In this document: positions 32,958 to 43,601 of the stretch, one piece after another
Layout of the letters: every line of letters begins with the position of its first letter
Position numbering within the stretch: position 1 is the stretch's first letter
Assembly (NCBI RefSeq): GCF_003437035.1
Contig: NZ_QSRL01000004.1
Span: forward strand, 1 to 64,000
DNA length: 64,000 nucleotides
From: Collinsella sp. TF08-11AT
Lineage (GTDB): Bacteria > Actinomycetota > Coriobacteriia > Coriobacteriales > Coriobacteriaceae
Direction: 5' to 3'
Translations under genes and position numbers: made by a program
Notes under the pieces: model-generated
What the model saw: the letters and a program-made list of their open reading frames with translations, nothing else
What the model was told of the DNA's origin: nothing
Database searches by the model: none

Positions 32958-35734
32958 CAGAATCCTCCAAACTCACGATCTTCACGTGCCATCTCGGCGT
33001 CGACAGATTCCAGCGCGGCAAGCCCCTCCTCGTCCAACAGGACCTCGCGCGGCTTGGAACCGTCGGGCGGGCCGACGACACCCTTTTCTTCCAGCATGTC
33101 CATAATACGCCCGGCGCGCGCATAGCCAACCTTCAGACGACGTTGCAGGCCAGATGTGGAGCCCAGCTGCGATTCCACCACAATATGGGCGGCTTCCCAG
33201 ATGAGCGGATCATCGTCTTGCGGCTCGGCGACTCCGGTGCGGACAATGCCGCCGCCACCCGCCATGGACATGGAAGCGGGCGCCACGGCGGACAGAATCT
33301 CCTCGTGGTAGTCGGGCTCGCTTTGCGACTTGACGAACTCGACAATCTCGTTGATTTCATCGTCCGAGACAAAGCAGCCCTGGATACGGCGGGGCTTGCC
33401 CCAGTCGACCTTGGAGAACAGCATGTCGCCCAAACCGGTGAGCTTCTCGGCACCCATCTGGTCGATGATGACGCGCGAGTCGATGCCCGTGGCGACGTTA
33501 AAGGCGATGCGGTTGGTGATGTTGGCCTTGATGAGGCCCGTCACCACGTTGGAGCTGGGGCGCTGCGTGGCAACGATAAGGTGAATACCGGCGGCACGGC
33601 CCAGCTGTGCAATACGCACGATCGAGGCCTCGACATCCTTACCGGCGACCATCATCAGGTCAGAGAGCTCGTCGATGATGATGACCAGGTAGGGCATCTT
33701 TTGCGGCGGGTTGTCGTAATGCTCAAACTCGCCGGCGGCCTGCTTTTCATTGTAGGTCGAGATCTTACGCACGTTGAGACGCTCGAAGACCTTCAGGCGA
33801 CGCTCCATCTCGGACACGGCCCATTGCAGAGCGCTCGCGGCTTGCTTGGGCTCGGTCACCACGGGCACATAGAGATGCGGCAGGCCGTTATAGCCCGCAA
33901 GCTCGACGCGCTTGGGGTCAACCATGATCAGGCGAACGTCCTCGGGAAGGGCGCGCATGAGCAAGGTCGTGATGATGGAATTGATCATCACCGACTTACC
34001 AGAACCGGTCGTACCGGCAATCAACAGGTGAGGCATCTTGGCGAGGTCGGCGACAACCGGCGTGCCCTCAGCGTCGCGGCCGATGGCGAGCTCGAGCGGA
34101 CCGCCCTTCACATAGGGCAGCACGTCGCCCAGATTGACGTTCTGGCGCTTGCGGTTGGGAATCTCGATGCCCACGAGCGAGGTGCCGGGGATCGGGGCAA
34201 AGATACGCACCGACTGGGCAGCGAGCGAAAGCGCGATATCGTCCTCGAGGCTCGAGATTTTGCTCACACGCTCGCCCTCACCGGGCTGCAGTTTAAAGGT
34301 CGTCACCGTGGGGCCGGCGATCCAGCCGACCACGCGGGCACTGCGGCCAAACTCAAGCAAGGTGGATTGCAGTGACTCAGCGGTCTGCTCCAGCTCCTTG
34401 TCCGAAGACGCGGCGGAAGCCGACTGCGGGTTGGCATGCAGGATTTCGAGCGGCGGAAGCTTGAGGCCGTCCTCTTCTTCGCCCTCGTTATCTGCGGCGC
34501 CGTCGTCCACTCCCCCATCACGAGCCGCAGCCGATTCGATAGCACTCGTGGCAGGCGCATCGGCAACCTTGGGATGCTTCAGGAAGTCGGGAATCTGAGG
34601 TGCGGCCGAGACGGGATTCACGGCAAACGGCGGCTCGGACTCGTCGATCTTATCGGGGTCGTCTTCCATCGAAAGCTGGCCGGTTACCTGGCCGCGCTTT
34701 GCATGGCGACGCGGCAGCAAAGTTGTCTTTGCGGTCTCAATCGGAGCCTCATCGTCCTCGTCATCGCCCTCGGTGAGCTCAATCTCGCTATCGGACCAAG
34801 ACGGGTCGGGTTCACTCGTATTGAGCTTAGGCGCAACCTTGCCCTTCTTGGCATGGCGGCGCGGCAACAGCGTGGTCTTGGCTCGCTCGGCTTCAACCGA
34901 CTCGGATACGTCGACAAACGGGTCATCGTCCTCGTCATCATCCAAAACCGGGTCGACATCGCCACCCATGACCGTGGTCACCGCGGCGTCAGTCCCCTTC
35001 TGGCGCAGAATGCTCAGGTGCGGACGAGCGACGCCGGGAACAGACAGGGCCTCTTCATCGCCCCACGGGCTGGCGTTGACATCGGCACGACGGCGTTCGG
35101 CAAAATCTGCCGCACGATCGCGTGCGGAGCGCAAAACGCCACCCACCGAAAAGCCGATAATGACCAAACCAACGACGACAAGCCCCAGCAAGACAACCAT
35201 GGCGATAGGTTTACCCAGGGCGTTTTGCAAGGCACTTGCGATAAAGGCGCCAATGTAGCCGCCCGACACGGAAAGGTTCTGCGGCGTAAACATAAGGTCG
35301 CACGAATCGCTCGTGCCCGGCACCATCAGCGAAAGAATGGAGACGACGGCGATAAAGACCACGGCGCCGCCCGCGACAGAGCGCACGTTGAGCGGCGAGT
35401 CCTCACCCAAAAAGAGCGTGGCGGCAAACAGCAAGATGACGATCGGCAGCACGTAGGCGCCCAGGCCAAAGCCCAGGTGGTAGAAACCGGCAACCGCAGC
35501 CGTCACGGGCGCTGTTGCCGGAGAGATCACGGCAATGAAGGACGCGATCGCCAAAACGGCGATGACCACACCGGCGATATCGCGATTGGCCGAAGGCTCG
35601 ACCAAGGGCTCAAAATCGTCGAAGTCTGCCTCATGGCCCTTATTGGCACGCAGATGGGAACCGGCACCCTTAGCAGATGCCGGTTGGTTGTTGGCTTTAT
35701 TGCCTTTGGCGTTTTGTGCAGATCCGCGCGCCAA
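32957..35734 (-). CDS. ftsK: DNA translocase FtsK
   Basis: Septum-anchored motor that pumps chromosome ends apart at division. Four membrane segments (about 50-215), a charged linker (about 215-420), and the motor with Walker A AGTTGSGKS and Walker B YLVIIIDELSDLM. The C-terminal gamma winged helix (VESQLGSTSGLQRRLKVGYA) reads the polar guide sequences. The linker contains AKTTLLPRRHAKKGKV and AKTTLLPRRHAKRGQV about 50 residues apart, an internal duplication. The stop of rnj side lies 2 nt upstream, so rnj, ftsK and the RodZ-like gene are one transcript. Confidence 0.95.
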   Translation of the reverse strand: MARGSAQNAKGNKANNQPASAKGAGSHLRANKGHEADFDDFEPLVEPSANRDIAGVVIAVLAIASFIAVISPATAPVTAAVAGFYHLGFGLGAYVLPIVILLFAATLFLGEDSPLNVRSVAGGAVVFIAVVSILSLMVPGTSDSCDLMFTPQNLSVSGGYIGAFIASALQNALGKPIAMVVLLGLVVVGLVIIGFSVGGVLRSARDRAADFAERRRADVNASPWGDEEALSVPGVARPHLSILRQKGTDAAVTTVMGGDVDPVLDDDEDDDPFVDVSESVEAERAKTTLLPRRHAKKGKVAPKLNTSEPDPSWSDSEIELTEGDDEDDEAPIETAKTTLLPRRHAKRGQVTGQLSMEDDPDKIDESEPPFAVNPVSAAPQIPDFLKHPKVADAPATSAIESAAARDGGVDDGAADNEGEEEDGLKLPPLEILHANPQSASAASSDKELEQTAESLQSTLLEFGRSARVVGWIAGPTVTTFKLQPGEGERVSKISSLEDDIALSLAAQSVRIFAPIPGTSLVGIEIPNRKRQNVNLGDVLPYVKGGPLELAIGRDAEGTPVVADLAKMPHLLIAGTTGSGKSVMINSIITTLLMRALPEDVRLIMVDPKRVELAGYNGLPHLYVPVVTEPKQAASALQWAVSEMERRLKVFERLNVRKISTYNEKQAAGEFEHYDNPPQKMPYLVIIIDELSDLMMVAGKDVEASIVRIAQLGRAAGIHLIVATQRPSSNVVTGLIKANITNRIAFNVATGIDSRVIIDQMGAEKLTGLGDMLFSKVDWGKPRRIQGCFVSDDEINEIVEFVKSQSEPDYHEEILSAVAPASMSMAGGGGIVRTGVAEPQDDDPLIWEAAHIVVESQLGSTSGLQRRLKVGYARAGRIMDMLEEKGVVGPPDGSKPREVLLDEEGLAALESVDAEMAREDREFGGF

Positions 35735-35735
35735 A

Positions 35736-37406
35736 CTAAACCTCCATGACGACCGGGATGATCATCGGACGGGTGCGCGTACGGCTCCAAATGAAGTTGG
35801 AGAGCGAATCGCGCACGGCCTTGCGAATGGCATCGGAGCCGCTGCTGGTAAAGCTGAACTTGCCCTTCTCGATCGTCTTCATAATGGATGCGGAGGCATC
35901 CTCGGAGAACTGGTCGTCGATGGCAAACGAGACGCCGCGACCCGAGAACTCGATAGCCTCGATCTTCTTGTGCTTGAGCGAGACGATAGCAACGGCCGTG
36001 ACCATACCGTCATTGGCGAGCTTCTGGCGATCGCGCAGGACGATGGGGTCGGTATCGCCGATACGCAGGCCGTCGACGTAGACGACACCGGACTCGACGG
36101 GCGTACCACGCTTGACGATACCGCCGCGCATCTCGAGCGTGTCACCGTTATCGAGGATAAAGATATGATCGTCCTTGAGACCCATCTTGCGGGCCAGCTG
36201 AGCATGGGCGCGCAGATGCACGGCCTCACCGTGAACCGGCATAAAGTACGTGGGCTTGGCCATGGCCATCAGGAGCTTGAGCTCCTCCTGGCTACCGTGA
36301 CCCGAGACGTGGACGAGAGCGCGGTTCTTATCCCACACATCGCAGCCGAGCTTGGCCAGGCTGTTGACGACCTGCTGGACGGCTTTCTCATTGCCGGGAA
36401 CAGGAGTTGCCGAGAGGATAACGGTATCGCCCTCGTGGATGGAGAGCGTCTTGTGCTCGCCATTGGCCATGCGGGACAGGGCCGACAGCGGCTCTCCCTG
36501 CGAGCCAGTGCACATGACGACGATCTTGTCGTCGGGCAGGTTATCAATGTCGAAGGCATCGATGATATCGGCATCATCGATGTTGAGATAACCGAGCTCG
36601 CGCGCCACGCGGGTGTTCGTGAGCATGGAGCGACCGGTCACAACGACCTTACGGCCGCACTTGCGGGCGGCATCGCAGATCTGCTGCAGACGATGGATGT
36701 GGCTCGAGAACGACGCGACGAACACGCGACCCGGCGCGTTCTTGATGGCGTGCAGCAGGTTGGGACCAACCTCGGCCTCGGACTTAGTAAAGCCGGGAAC
36801 CGTGGCATTGGTGGAGTCGGAAAGCAGCAGGTCGATGCCCTGCTTTGCAAAGCGGCTGATAGCGGCATAATCGGGCGTGACGCCGTCGATGGGCGTCTGG
36901 TCGAGCTTAAAGTCGCCGGTGTGCATAACGGTGCCCTGATTGGTGCGGATGAACACGCCCAGAGCGCCGGGGATGGAGTGCGTCATCGAGAAGAAGTCGA
37001 GCGAGATGCCGCCGAGGTTGACATGGCTGCCGCCCTTGACCTCGCGGAACTTAGGCGCGCGGATGCGGAACTCGGAGAGCTTGCCCTCGATAAAACCGAG
37101 CGTCAGCTTGCTCGAGAAGATGGGCACCTTGTTGTTGAGGTCCTGCAGCAGGTACGGAAGCGAACCGGTGTGGTCCTCGTGGCCGTGAGTAACGATGATA
37201 CCGCGGAGCTTCTCCTCGTTCTCCAGAACATAGGTGTAGTCGGGAAGCACCAGGTCGATACCGGGCTGGGAGTCATCCGGGAACATAAGACCGGCGTCGA
37301 CGAGCACCATGTCGTCGCCGCACTCGAAGACCGTCATGTTCTTGCCGATGCCATCAAGGCCGCCGAGCGGGATGATCTTCAAGGGAGATGATTTTTTAGC
37401 TGCCAT
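35736..37406 (-). CDS. rnj: Ribonuclease J
   Basis: Metallo-beta-lactamase RNase with 5'-exonuclease and endonuclease activity in mRNA decay and rRNA maturation. The 556 residues contain the zinc motif THGHEDHTGSLPYL, HTGDFKLD, the beta-CASP motif SFSSHIHR and the late VSGHGSQEEL and FMPVHGEAVHL motifs. The ATG at 37406 is where family members begin; AAAGGA lies about 14 nt upstream, rather far. It is the first gene of the rnj-ftsK-RodZ-like transcript and is preceded by the repeat elements. Confidence 0.95.
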   Translation of the reverse strand: MAAKKSSPLKIIPLGGLDGIGKNMTVFECGDDMVLVDAGLMFPDDSQPGIDLVLPDYTYVLENEEKLRGIIVTHGHEDHTGSLPYLLQDLNNKVPIFSSKLTLGFIEGKLSEFRIRAPKFREVKGGSHVNLGGISLDFFSMTHSIPGALGVFIRTNQGTVMHTGDFKLDQTPIDGVTPDYAAISRFAKQGIDLLLSDSTNATVPGFTKSEAEVGPNLLHAIKNAPGRVFVASFSSHIHRLQQICDAARKCGRKVVVTGRSMLTNTRVARELGYLNIDDADIIDAFDIDNLPDDKIVVMCTGSQGEPLSALSRMANGEHKTLSIHEGDTVILSATPVPGNEKAVQQVVNSLAKLGCDVWDKNRALVHVSGHGSQEELKLLMAMAKPTYFMPVHGEAVHLRAHAQLARKMGLKDDHIFILDNGDTLEMRGGIVKRGTPVESGVVYVDGLRIGDTDPIVLRDRQKLANDGMVTAVAIVSLKHKKIEAIEFSGRGVSFAIDDQFSEDASASIMKTIEKGKFSFTSSGSDAIRKAVRDSLSNFIWSRTRTRPMIIPVVMEV

Positions 37407-37594
37407 AGGTGAGTGTGGTTTCCTTTCTTCGAAACGGGTCTGGAACAACCGACGGGGCGCTTCTGGCAAACCGACCGCCGGGAACGTACAAACATGCATC
37501 GCAGAGTCGATGCAATAACCACAGTATGATACCCATTTGCACAACAACAGACCACCCATGCATGAAAGCCCCATCCAAACCGGTCTATCCCGCC

Positions 37595-37727
37595 GGTTTC
37601 CCGTGGGGCGGGCGCTGATGAAGTTTCCTGCTCTACAGTCCTGCTCACGACGGAGGCCACATTAAGTGGCCTCCTGTTCGTGCGGAACTCGCGATAAACT
37701 TCATCAGTGCCCGCCCCACGGGAAACC
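37595..37727 (+). repeat. Palindromic repeat family B, copy 1
   Basis: Outer arms of 32 bp (37595-37626 and 37696-37727) beginning GGTTTCCCGTGGGGCGGGC pair with one G-T mismatch. The 69-bp core starts CCTGCTCTACAGTCCTGC, has an inner 9-bp stem GGAGGCCAC / GTGGCCTCC with loop ATTAA, and ends GTGCGGAACTCGCGAT. The core recurs inverted in copy 2 with compensating stem changes. Confidence 0.8.
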
Positions 37728-37854
37728 TGCCAAAAAGGGACAGGTTTATTATGGTCGGTTTTATCTGGGAAGATGCTGCTGCGGCTATCTACAGATCTGA
37801 AATCTGACTACTGAATAGACTGTCTAACTAAATAGCGAGCGGCACTAACCAGTC

Positions 37855-37999
37855 CTTTTGCTTGCGCCCGGGAGGGCCGCATATGAAGTTTATCGCGAGT
37901 TCCGCACGCAAAGGAAAGCACTTAATGTACTTTCCGTCTTGCGCAGGACTGTAGAGCAGGAAACTTCATATGCGGCCCTCCCGGGCGCAAGCAAAAGGG
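37855..37999 (-). repeat. Palindromic repeat family B, copy 2
   Basis: Outer arms of 38 bp (37855-37892 and 37962-37999), starting CCTTTTGCTTGCGCCCGGGA, are exact reverse complements. The 69-bp core on the minus strand matches copy 1 at about 58 of 69 positions; its inner stem is GGAAAGTAC / GTGCTTTCC with the same ATTAA loop. The right arm overlaps the T-tract and first stem bases of the pnp terminator. Confidence 0.8.
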
Positions 38000-38024
38000 C
38001 GACCCCTGTCCGGAGTCGCCCTTG
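37991..38024 (-). terminator. Intrinsic terminator after pnp
   Basis: AAGGGCGAC (37996-38004) pairs with GTCGCCCTT (38016-38024); on the minus strand TTTTGCTTGCG follows. It starts 22 nt after the pnp stop codon and merges with family B copy 2. Confidence 0.75.
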
Positions 38025-38046
38025 CGGTGCTGGTTATGTACGGCTG

Positions 38047-40293
<2,247 letters not shown>

Positions 40294-40395
40294 GGTTCTC
40301 CTTTACCCCACAGGCCCCTTGCCTGCGGGCTTCTCATGTGACGCGGGCCCCCTGCCCCCGCCACGCTTCAGAGCGTGATTGTTCACGCCCTTACA

Positions 40396-40428
40396 CAAAA
40401 AGAGCGCCCCGCTGCGCAGGACGCTCTT
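40396..40428 (-). terminator. Terminator-like hairpin between rpsO and pnp
   Basis: AAGAGCG (40400-40406) and CGCTCTT (40422-40428) pair; on the minus strand TTTTTGTG follows. It lies 15 nt after the rpsO stop and may attenuate read-through into pnp. Confidence 0.7.
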
Positions 40429-40442
40429 AGCATGTACAAATC

Positions 40443-40721
40443 CTACTGGATGTTGTCGCGGATGCCCAGAGCCTTGATGAGCTCACGGTACTCGACGATG
40501 TCGTTCTTCTTGATGTAGGAGAGAAGACGACGACGACGGCCGACGAGCATGAGCAGGCCACGACGGGTGTGGAAGTCCTTCTGGTGGGACTTCATGTGCT
40601 CGGTCAGCTCCTTGATGCGCTCGGTCAGGATGGCGACCTGAACCTTGGGGTTGCCGGTATCGACCGGGGTGTTACCGAACTGGGCAGTCAGCTCCGCCTT
40701 GCGCTCTTTGGAAACAGTCAT
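40443..40721 (-). CDS. rpsO: 30S ribosomal protein S15
   Basis: Binds 16S rRNA helices at the central domain of the small subunit. The 92 residues cover the family: GNTPVDTGNPKVQVAILTER, HMKSHQKDFHTRRGLLMLVG and RRRRLLSYIKKNDIVEYREL. The ATG at 40721 follows GAAAGGTG. The 149 bp before pnp may also hold autoregulatory structure. Confidence 0.97.
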   Translation of the reverse strand: MTVSKERKAELTAQFGNTPVDTGNPKVQVAILTERIKELTEHMKSHQKDFHTRRGLLMLVGRRRRLLSYIKKNDIVEYRELIKALGIRDNIQ

Positions 40722-40859
40722 TGTTTCACCTTTCGTTTCTTGTCGCCCGCGGGCGACGCTATTCGCCTCGGACTGGGAAGCCGCCGGTGGAGCGAGCATC
40801 CAAGGTCGAGGTACCAACAGGTCGGTATGTTACCACAAGCAGCCCGCGCCTGCGCATCA

Positions 40860-41609
40860 TCACCGACCCAACATGAATTCCATCGCACGGAGACGTTGAT
40901 CGGTGTGCGTCGCAGCCCACACGTGCGAAAGCCCCAGCAAAAAGGCAGCGGTATGGGGGTCGACCCTCTCGGCCATAAGCGCATCGAAGGTCATGGAAAT
41001 GAGGGCGCGCAGCCATGCGACCTCACCGGTCGACACCAGCTCGGCACCGGGCACGCTCGACGCGCACGACCCGCACATGAGGCCGCCCGCCTGGGGCGAA
41101 AAATACGACAGCATCGGGTCTCCGCACAGCACGCAGGCCGAAAAATCGGGTCGGTAGCCAACGTGCGACAGCAATTTAAAGACAAAGGCCGCCACGAGCA
41201 GGTCCATATGTGCCGCGTCGAGCCCGCTGCCGACAAGTGTGAGCGCCCGCTGCGTGATGGCAAAGGTAAACGGGTCCTCGGCGTCCTCGAACGAGCACAC
41301 GCGCGCGACCTCGGCGATCGCGCTTGCGGCGCATGTCATCTCGTAATCGGGAGCAGCGCCGAGCGGCGCCTCCATAAGCTCGGCCTGGGAAACCACGTCG
41401 AGCGACCGTCCATGCGCAAGCAGCAGATCAACGGTACAGAACATCTCGCAGCGCGCAGCCAGGCGTCCGCCGGGTTTGCGGGCGCCCTTTGCCACGGCAC
41501 GAACCCGCCGACCCCGCTCGTCAAGCATCGTCAGGATCAGGTCCGTCTCTTTGAGCTTCGTCTTATCGAGCACGAGCACTTTCGTGCGATATGTACGAGA
41601 ACCTGCCAT
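40860..41609 (-). CDS. recO: DNA repair protein RecO
   Basis: Helps load RecA on SSB-coated DNA. The 249 residues have the N-terminal OB fold (TKVLVLDKTKLKETDLILTM), a helical domain and a zinc finger with CVLCGDP and LMCGSC. Starts 15 nt after the era stop. Confidence 0.93.
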   Translation of the reverse strand: MAGSRTYRTKVLVLDKTKLKETDLILTMLDERGRRVRAVAKGARKPGGRLAARCEMFCTVDLLLAHGRSLDVVSQAELMEAPLGAAPDYEMTCAASAIAEVARVCSFEDAEDPFTFAITQRALTLVGSGLDAAHMDLLVAAFVFKLLSHVGYRPDFSACVLCGDPMLSYFSPQAGGLMCGSCASSVPGAELVSTGEVAWLRALISMTFDALMAERVDPHTAAFLLGLSHVWAATHTDQRLRAMEFMLGR

Positions 41610-41624
41610 TCGCGCCGCGTGTCC

Positions 41625-42692
41625 CTAATCCTCGGCGTTATAGCCAAAGCGGCGAATCTGGGCCTCGTCGTCACGCCAGCCGGCCTTGACCTTCACGTCC
41701 AGCTCCAAAAAGACCTGGGTGCCAAAGATGCGCTCAAGGTCGCGACGGGCGTCGATGCCGATATGTTTGATCATCTCGCCGCCCTTGCCGATGATGATGC
41801 CCTTTTGGCCCTCGCGCTCGACGTAAATGGTGGCGTGCACGCGCAGCACCTTCTTGGTCTGCTCAAGCGCATCGCAAATCACGCCCACGGAGTGCGGGAT
41901 CTCATCACGGGTGCGGCGCAAGACCTTCTCGCGCACAAACTCGGCAACGAGCGTCTCATCGGAAGCGTCGGTACCCATGTCCTCGGGGAACCAACGCGGA
42001 CCCTCGGGCAAAAAGTGCGCAACGGTCTCGATGAAGGCATCGACGTTAAAGTTCTTGACCGACGACGTCACGATCTCGTCGTCATATTCCATAAGCTCGT
42101 GGGCGGCCTTAAGCTGCTCCATGACCTGTGCGGGGTCGGCTTCATCGGCCTTGGTGAGCACCAGGACCTTCTTGGAACGGGCATTCTTGACACGCTCGGC
42201 AACCCAGGCGTCTCCCCTGCCGATCGGTTTAGTGGCATCAATCAAAAACGCGACAACATCGACATCGTTCAGCTCGAACAGCGCGCTCTTGTTGAGCTCG
42301 GACCCTAGACCGTCCTTGGGCTTGTGGATACCCGGGGTATCGACAAAGACCAGCTGGTAGCCGGGGCGGTTGACGACAGCGCGCATGCGACGGCGGGTCG
42401 TCTGGGCCACCGGCGAGGTGATGGCGACCTTTTTGCCATAGCAGGCGTTGAGCAGCGTTGACTTACCGGCGTTGGGGCGGCCGACCAAGGCCACGAAGCC
42501 ACTGCGGAAACCGGGCTCAACGTCGCCAAAGCCCGCGAGGCTGTCGTCCTCGTCGCACAGGGCGTCGAGTTCCTCGTCGCTCATGCCCTCAAACGGGTCG
42601 AACTCCTCGACTTCCTCATAGGCCTCGGTCGCCTTAGCATCCGGGGACTCGTCGTCCAAAATTTCATCGATAGGCTGCATATTGTCGGACAT
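41625..42692 (-). CDS. era: GTPase Era
   Basis: Ribosome-assembly GTPase binding the 3' end of 16S rRNA. G1 is GRPNAGKST, G3 DTPGI and G4 TKAD; the C-terminal KH domain shows GIIIGKGGEMIKHIGIDARR. At 355 residues it is about 50 longer than usual, because of an acidic N-terminal extension (about 1-58, rich in Asp and Glu) before GFRSGFVALVG. The order ybeY-dgkA-era-recO is a conserved Gram-positive block. Confidence 0.96.
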   Translation of the reverse strand: MSDNMQPIDEILDDESPDAKATEAYEEVEEFDPFEGMSDEELDALCDEDDSLAGFGDVEPGFRSGFVALVGRPNAGKSTLLNACYGKKVAITSPVAQTTRRRMRAVVNRPGYQLVFVDTPGIHKPKDGLGSELNKSALFELNDVDVVAFLIDATKPIGRGDAWVAERVKNARSKKVLVLTKADEADPAQVMEQLKAAHELMEYDDEIVTSSVKNFNVDAFIETVAHFLPEGPRWFPEDMGTDASDETLVAEFVREKVLRRTRDEIPHSVGVICDALEQTKKVLRVHATIYVEREGQKGIIIGKGGEMIKHIGIDARRDLERIFGTQVFLELDVKVKAGWRDDEAQIRRFGYNAED

Positions 42693-42704
42693 GGGAATCC
42701 CTTT

Positions 42705-43082
42705 CTAAATAAAGCCGAGCGCGTGGGCAAATACCAGCAAGCCCACAATCGCGGCGGTGATTGAAAGTACGTATACCGAGGCGGCGGCGATGTCCTTGGC
42801 GCGTTTTGCCAGCGGATGGAGCTCCTGGGTCGCCAGATCGACAATGGCCTCCATGGCGGTATTGCACAGCTCGCCGTGAATCACCAGGCCGCAGCAGATG
42901 ATAATCGTGGCCCACTCGGCAATGTCGAGCCCCACGATGCAGCCGGCAATGATGGTGCACACGCCCGCTACGAGCATAACCTTAATGTTGCGCTCGGTCT
43001 TGACGGCGGTGACGAAGCCCTCCATGGCGTAGGAGAACGACTTTAAAAAGGACGGATGGTCCTTGTTCGATCCGGGAATCAT
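42705..43082 (-). CDS. dgkA: Diacylglycerol/undecaprenol kinase
   Basis: Small membrane kinase that phosphorylates undecaprenol or diacylglycerol. The 125 residues have three hydrophobic segments and the signature GELCNTAMEAIVDLA with the catalytic Glu pair, then LAKRAKDIAAASV. Gram-positive members mostly act on undecaprenol; substrate choice cannot be read here. It starts 9 nt after the ybeY stop. Confidence 0.92.
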   Translation of the reverse strand: MIPGSNKDHPSFLKSFSYAMEGFVTAVKTERNIKVMLVAGVCTIIAGCIVGLDIAEWATIIICCGLVIHGELCNTAMEAIVDLATQELHPLAKRAKDIAAASVYVLSITAAIVGLLVFAHALGFI

Positions 43083-43091
43083 AGACGGCTC

Positions 43092-43601
43092 CTAGTCGTG
43101 GGCGTGGTTGGTGATGGGGCCGACGTGGACTAGCTTGGGGTCCTCGCCGCGCTCGAGCGCCAGATCGCGCAGGATGGCGTCCTCGCGGGCCTCCATGACC
43201 TCGGCCTCGTCGTCCTCGATATGGTCATACCCCAGCAGGTGCAGCATGCCGTGTACGAGCATCAGGCGGCACTCGTCGGCAGGGCTATTGCCAAAGCCGG
43301 GGGCCTGACGGGCAATGACCTGCGGGGCCAAGATGATATCGCCGAGCTCGAGCGTCTCGTCGGCGGGATTATCCTCGTCAAAGGCCGAGTCGCATTCAAA
43401 CGAGAGCACATCGGTGGTGCGGTCGATGCCACGCCACTCGTGGTTGAGCTCGTGCATCTCGTCCTCGTCGACATACGAAAGGGAAATCTCGACTTCACGT
43501 TCAACGCCCTCGGCGGCAAGCACAACCTCGCAGATGTGCTCCACTTCCTGCGCGTCGAGCAGCGTATCGAGCTCGGCATCGTTGCTGATCAATACACTCA
43601 A
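43092..43601 (-). CDS. ybeY: Endoribonuclease YbeY
   Basis: Metal-dependent RNase for 16S rRNA 3'-end maturation and ribosome quality control. The 169 residues include the zinc motif HGMLHLLGYDH and the DVLSFECDSAFDED region. Its start overlaps the phoH stop by 4 nt. Confidence 0.95.
   Translation of the reverse strand: MSVLISNDAELDTLLDAQEVEHICEVVLAAEGVEREVEISLSYVDEDEMHELNHEWRGIDRTTDVLSFECDSAFDEDNPADETLELGDIILAPQVIARQAPGFGNSPADECRLMLVHGMLHLLGYDHIEDDEAEVMEAREDAILRDLALERGEDPKLVHVGPITNHAHD

Larger units (their letters stand above)
37407..38046. other. 640-bp intergenic region with two family B elements
   Basis: Between the rnj start and the pnp stop there is no gene. It contains the family B copies (37595-37727 and 37855-37999) in opposite orientation, a small hairpin AACCTG / CAGGTT at about 37724-37746, the pnp terminator (37991-38024), and presumably the rnj promoter in the first 150 bp. 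Confidence 0.7.
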
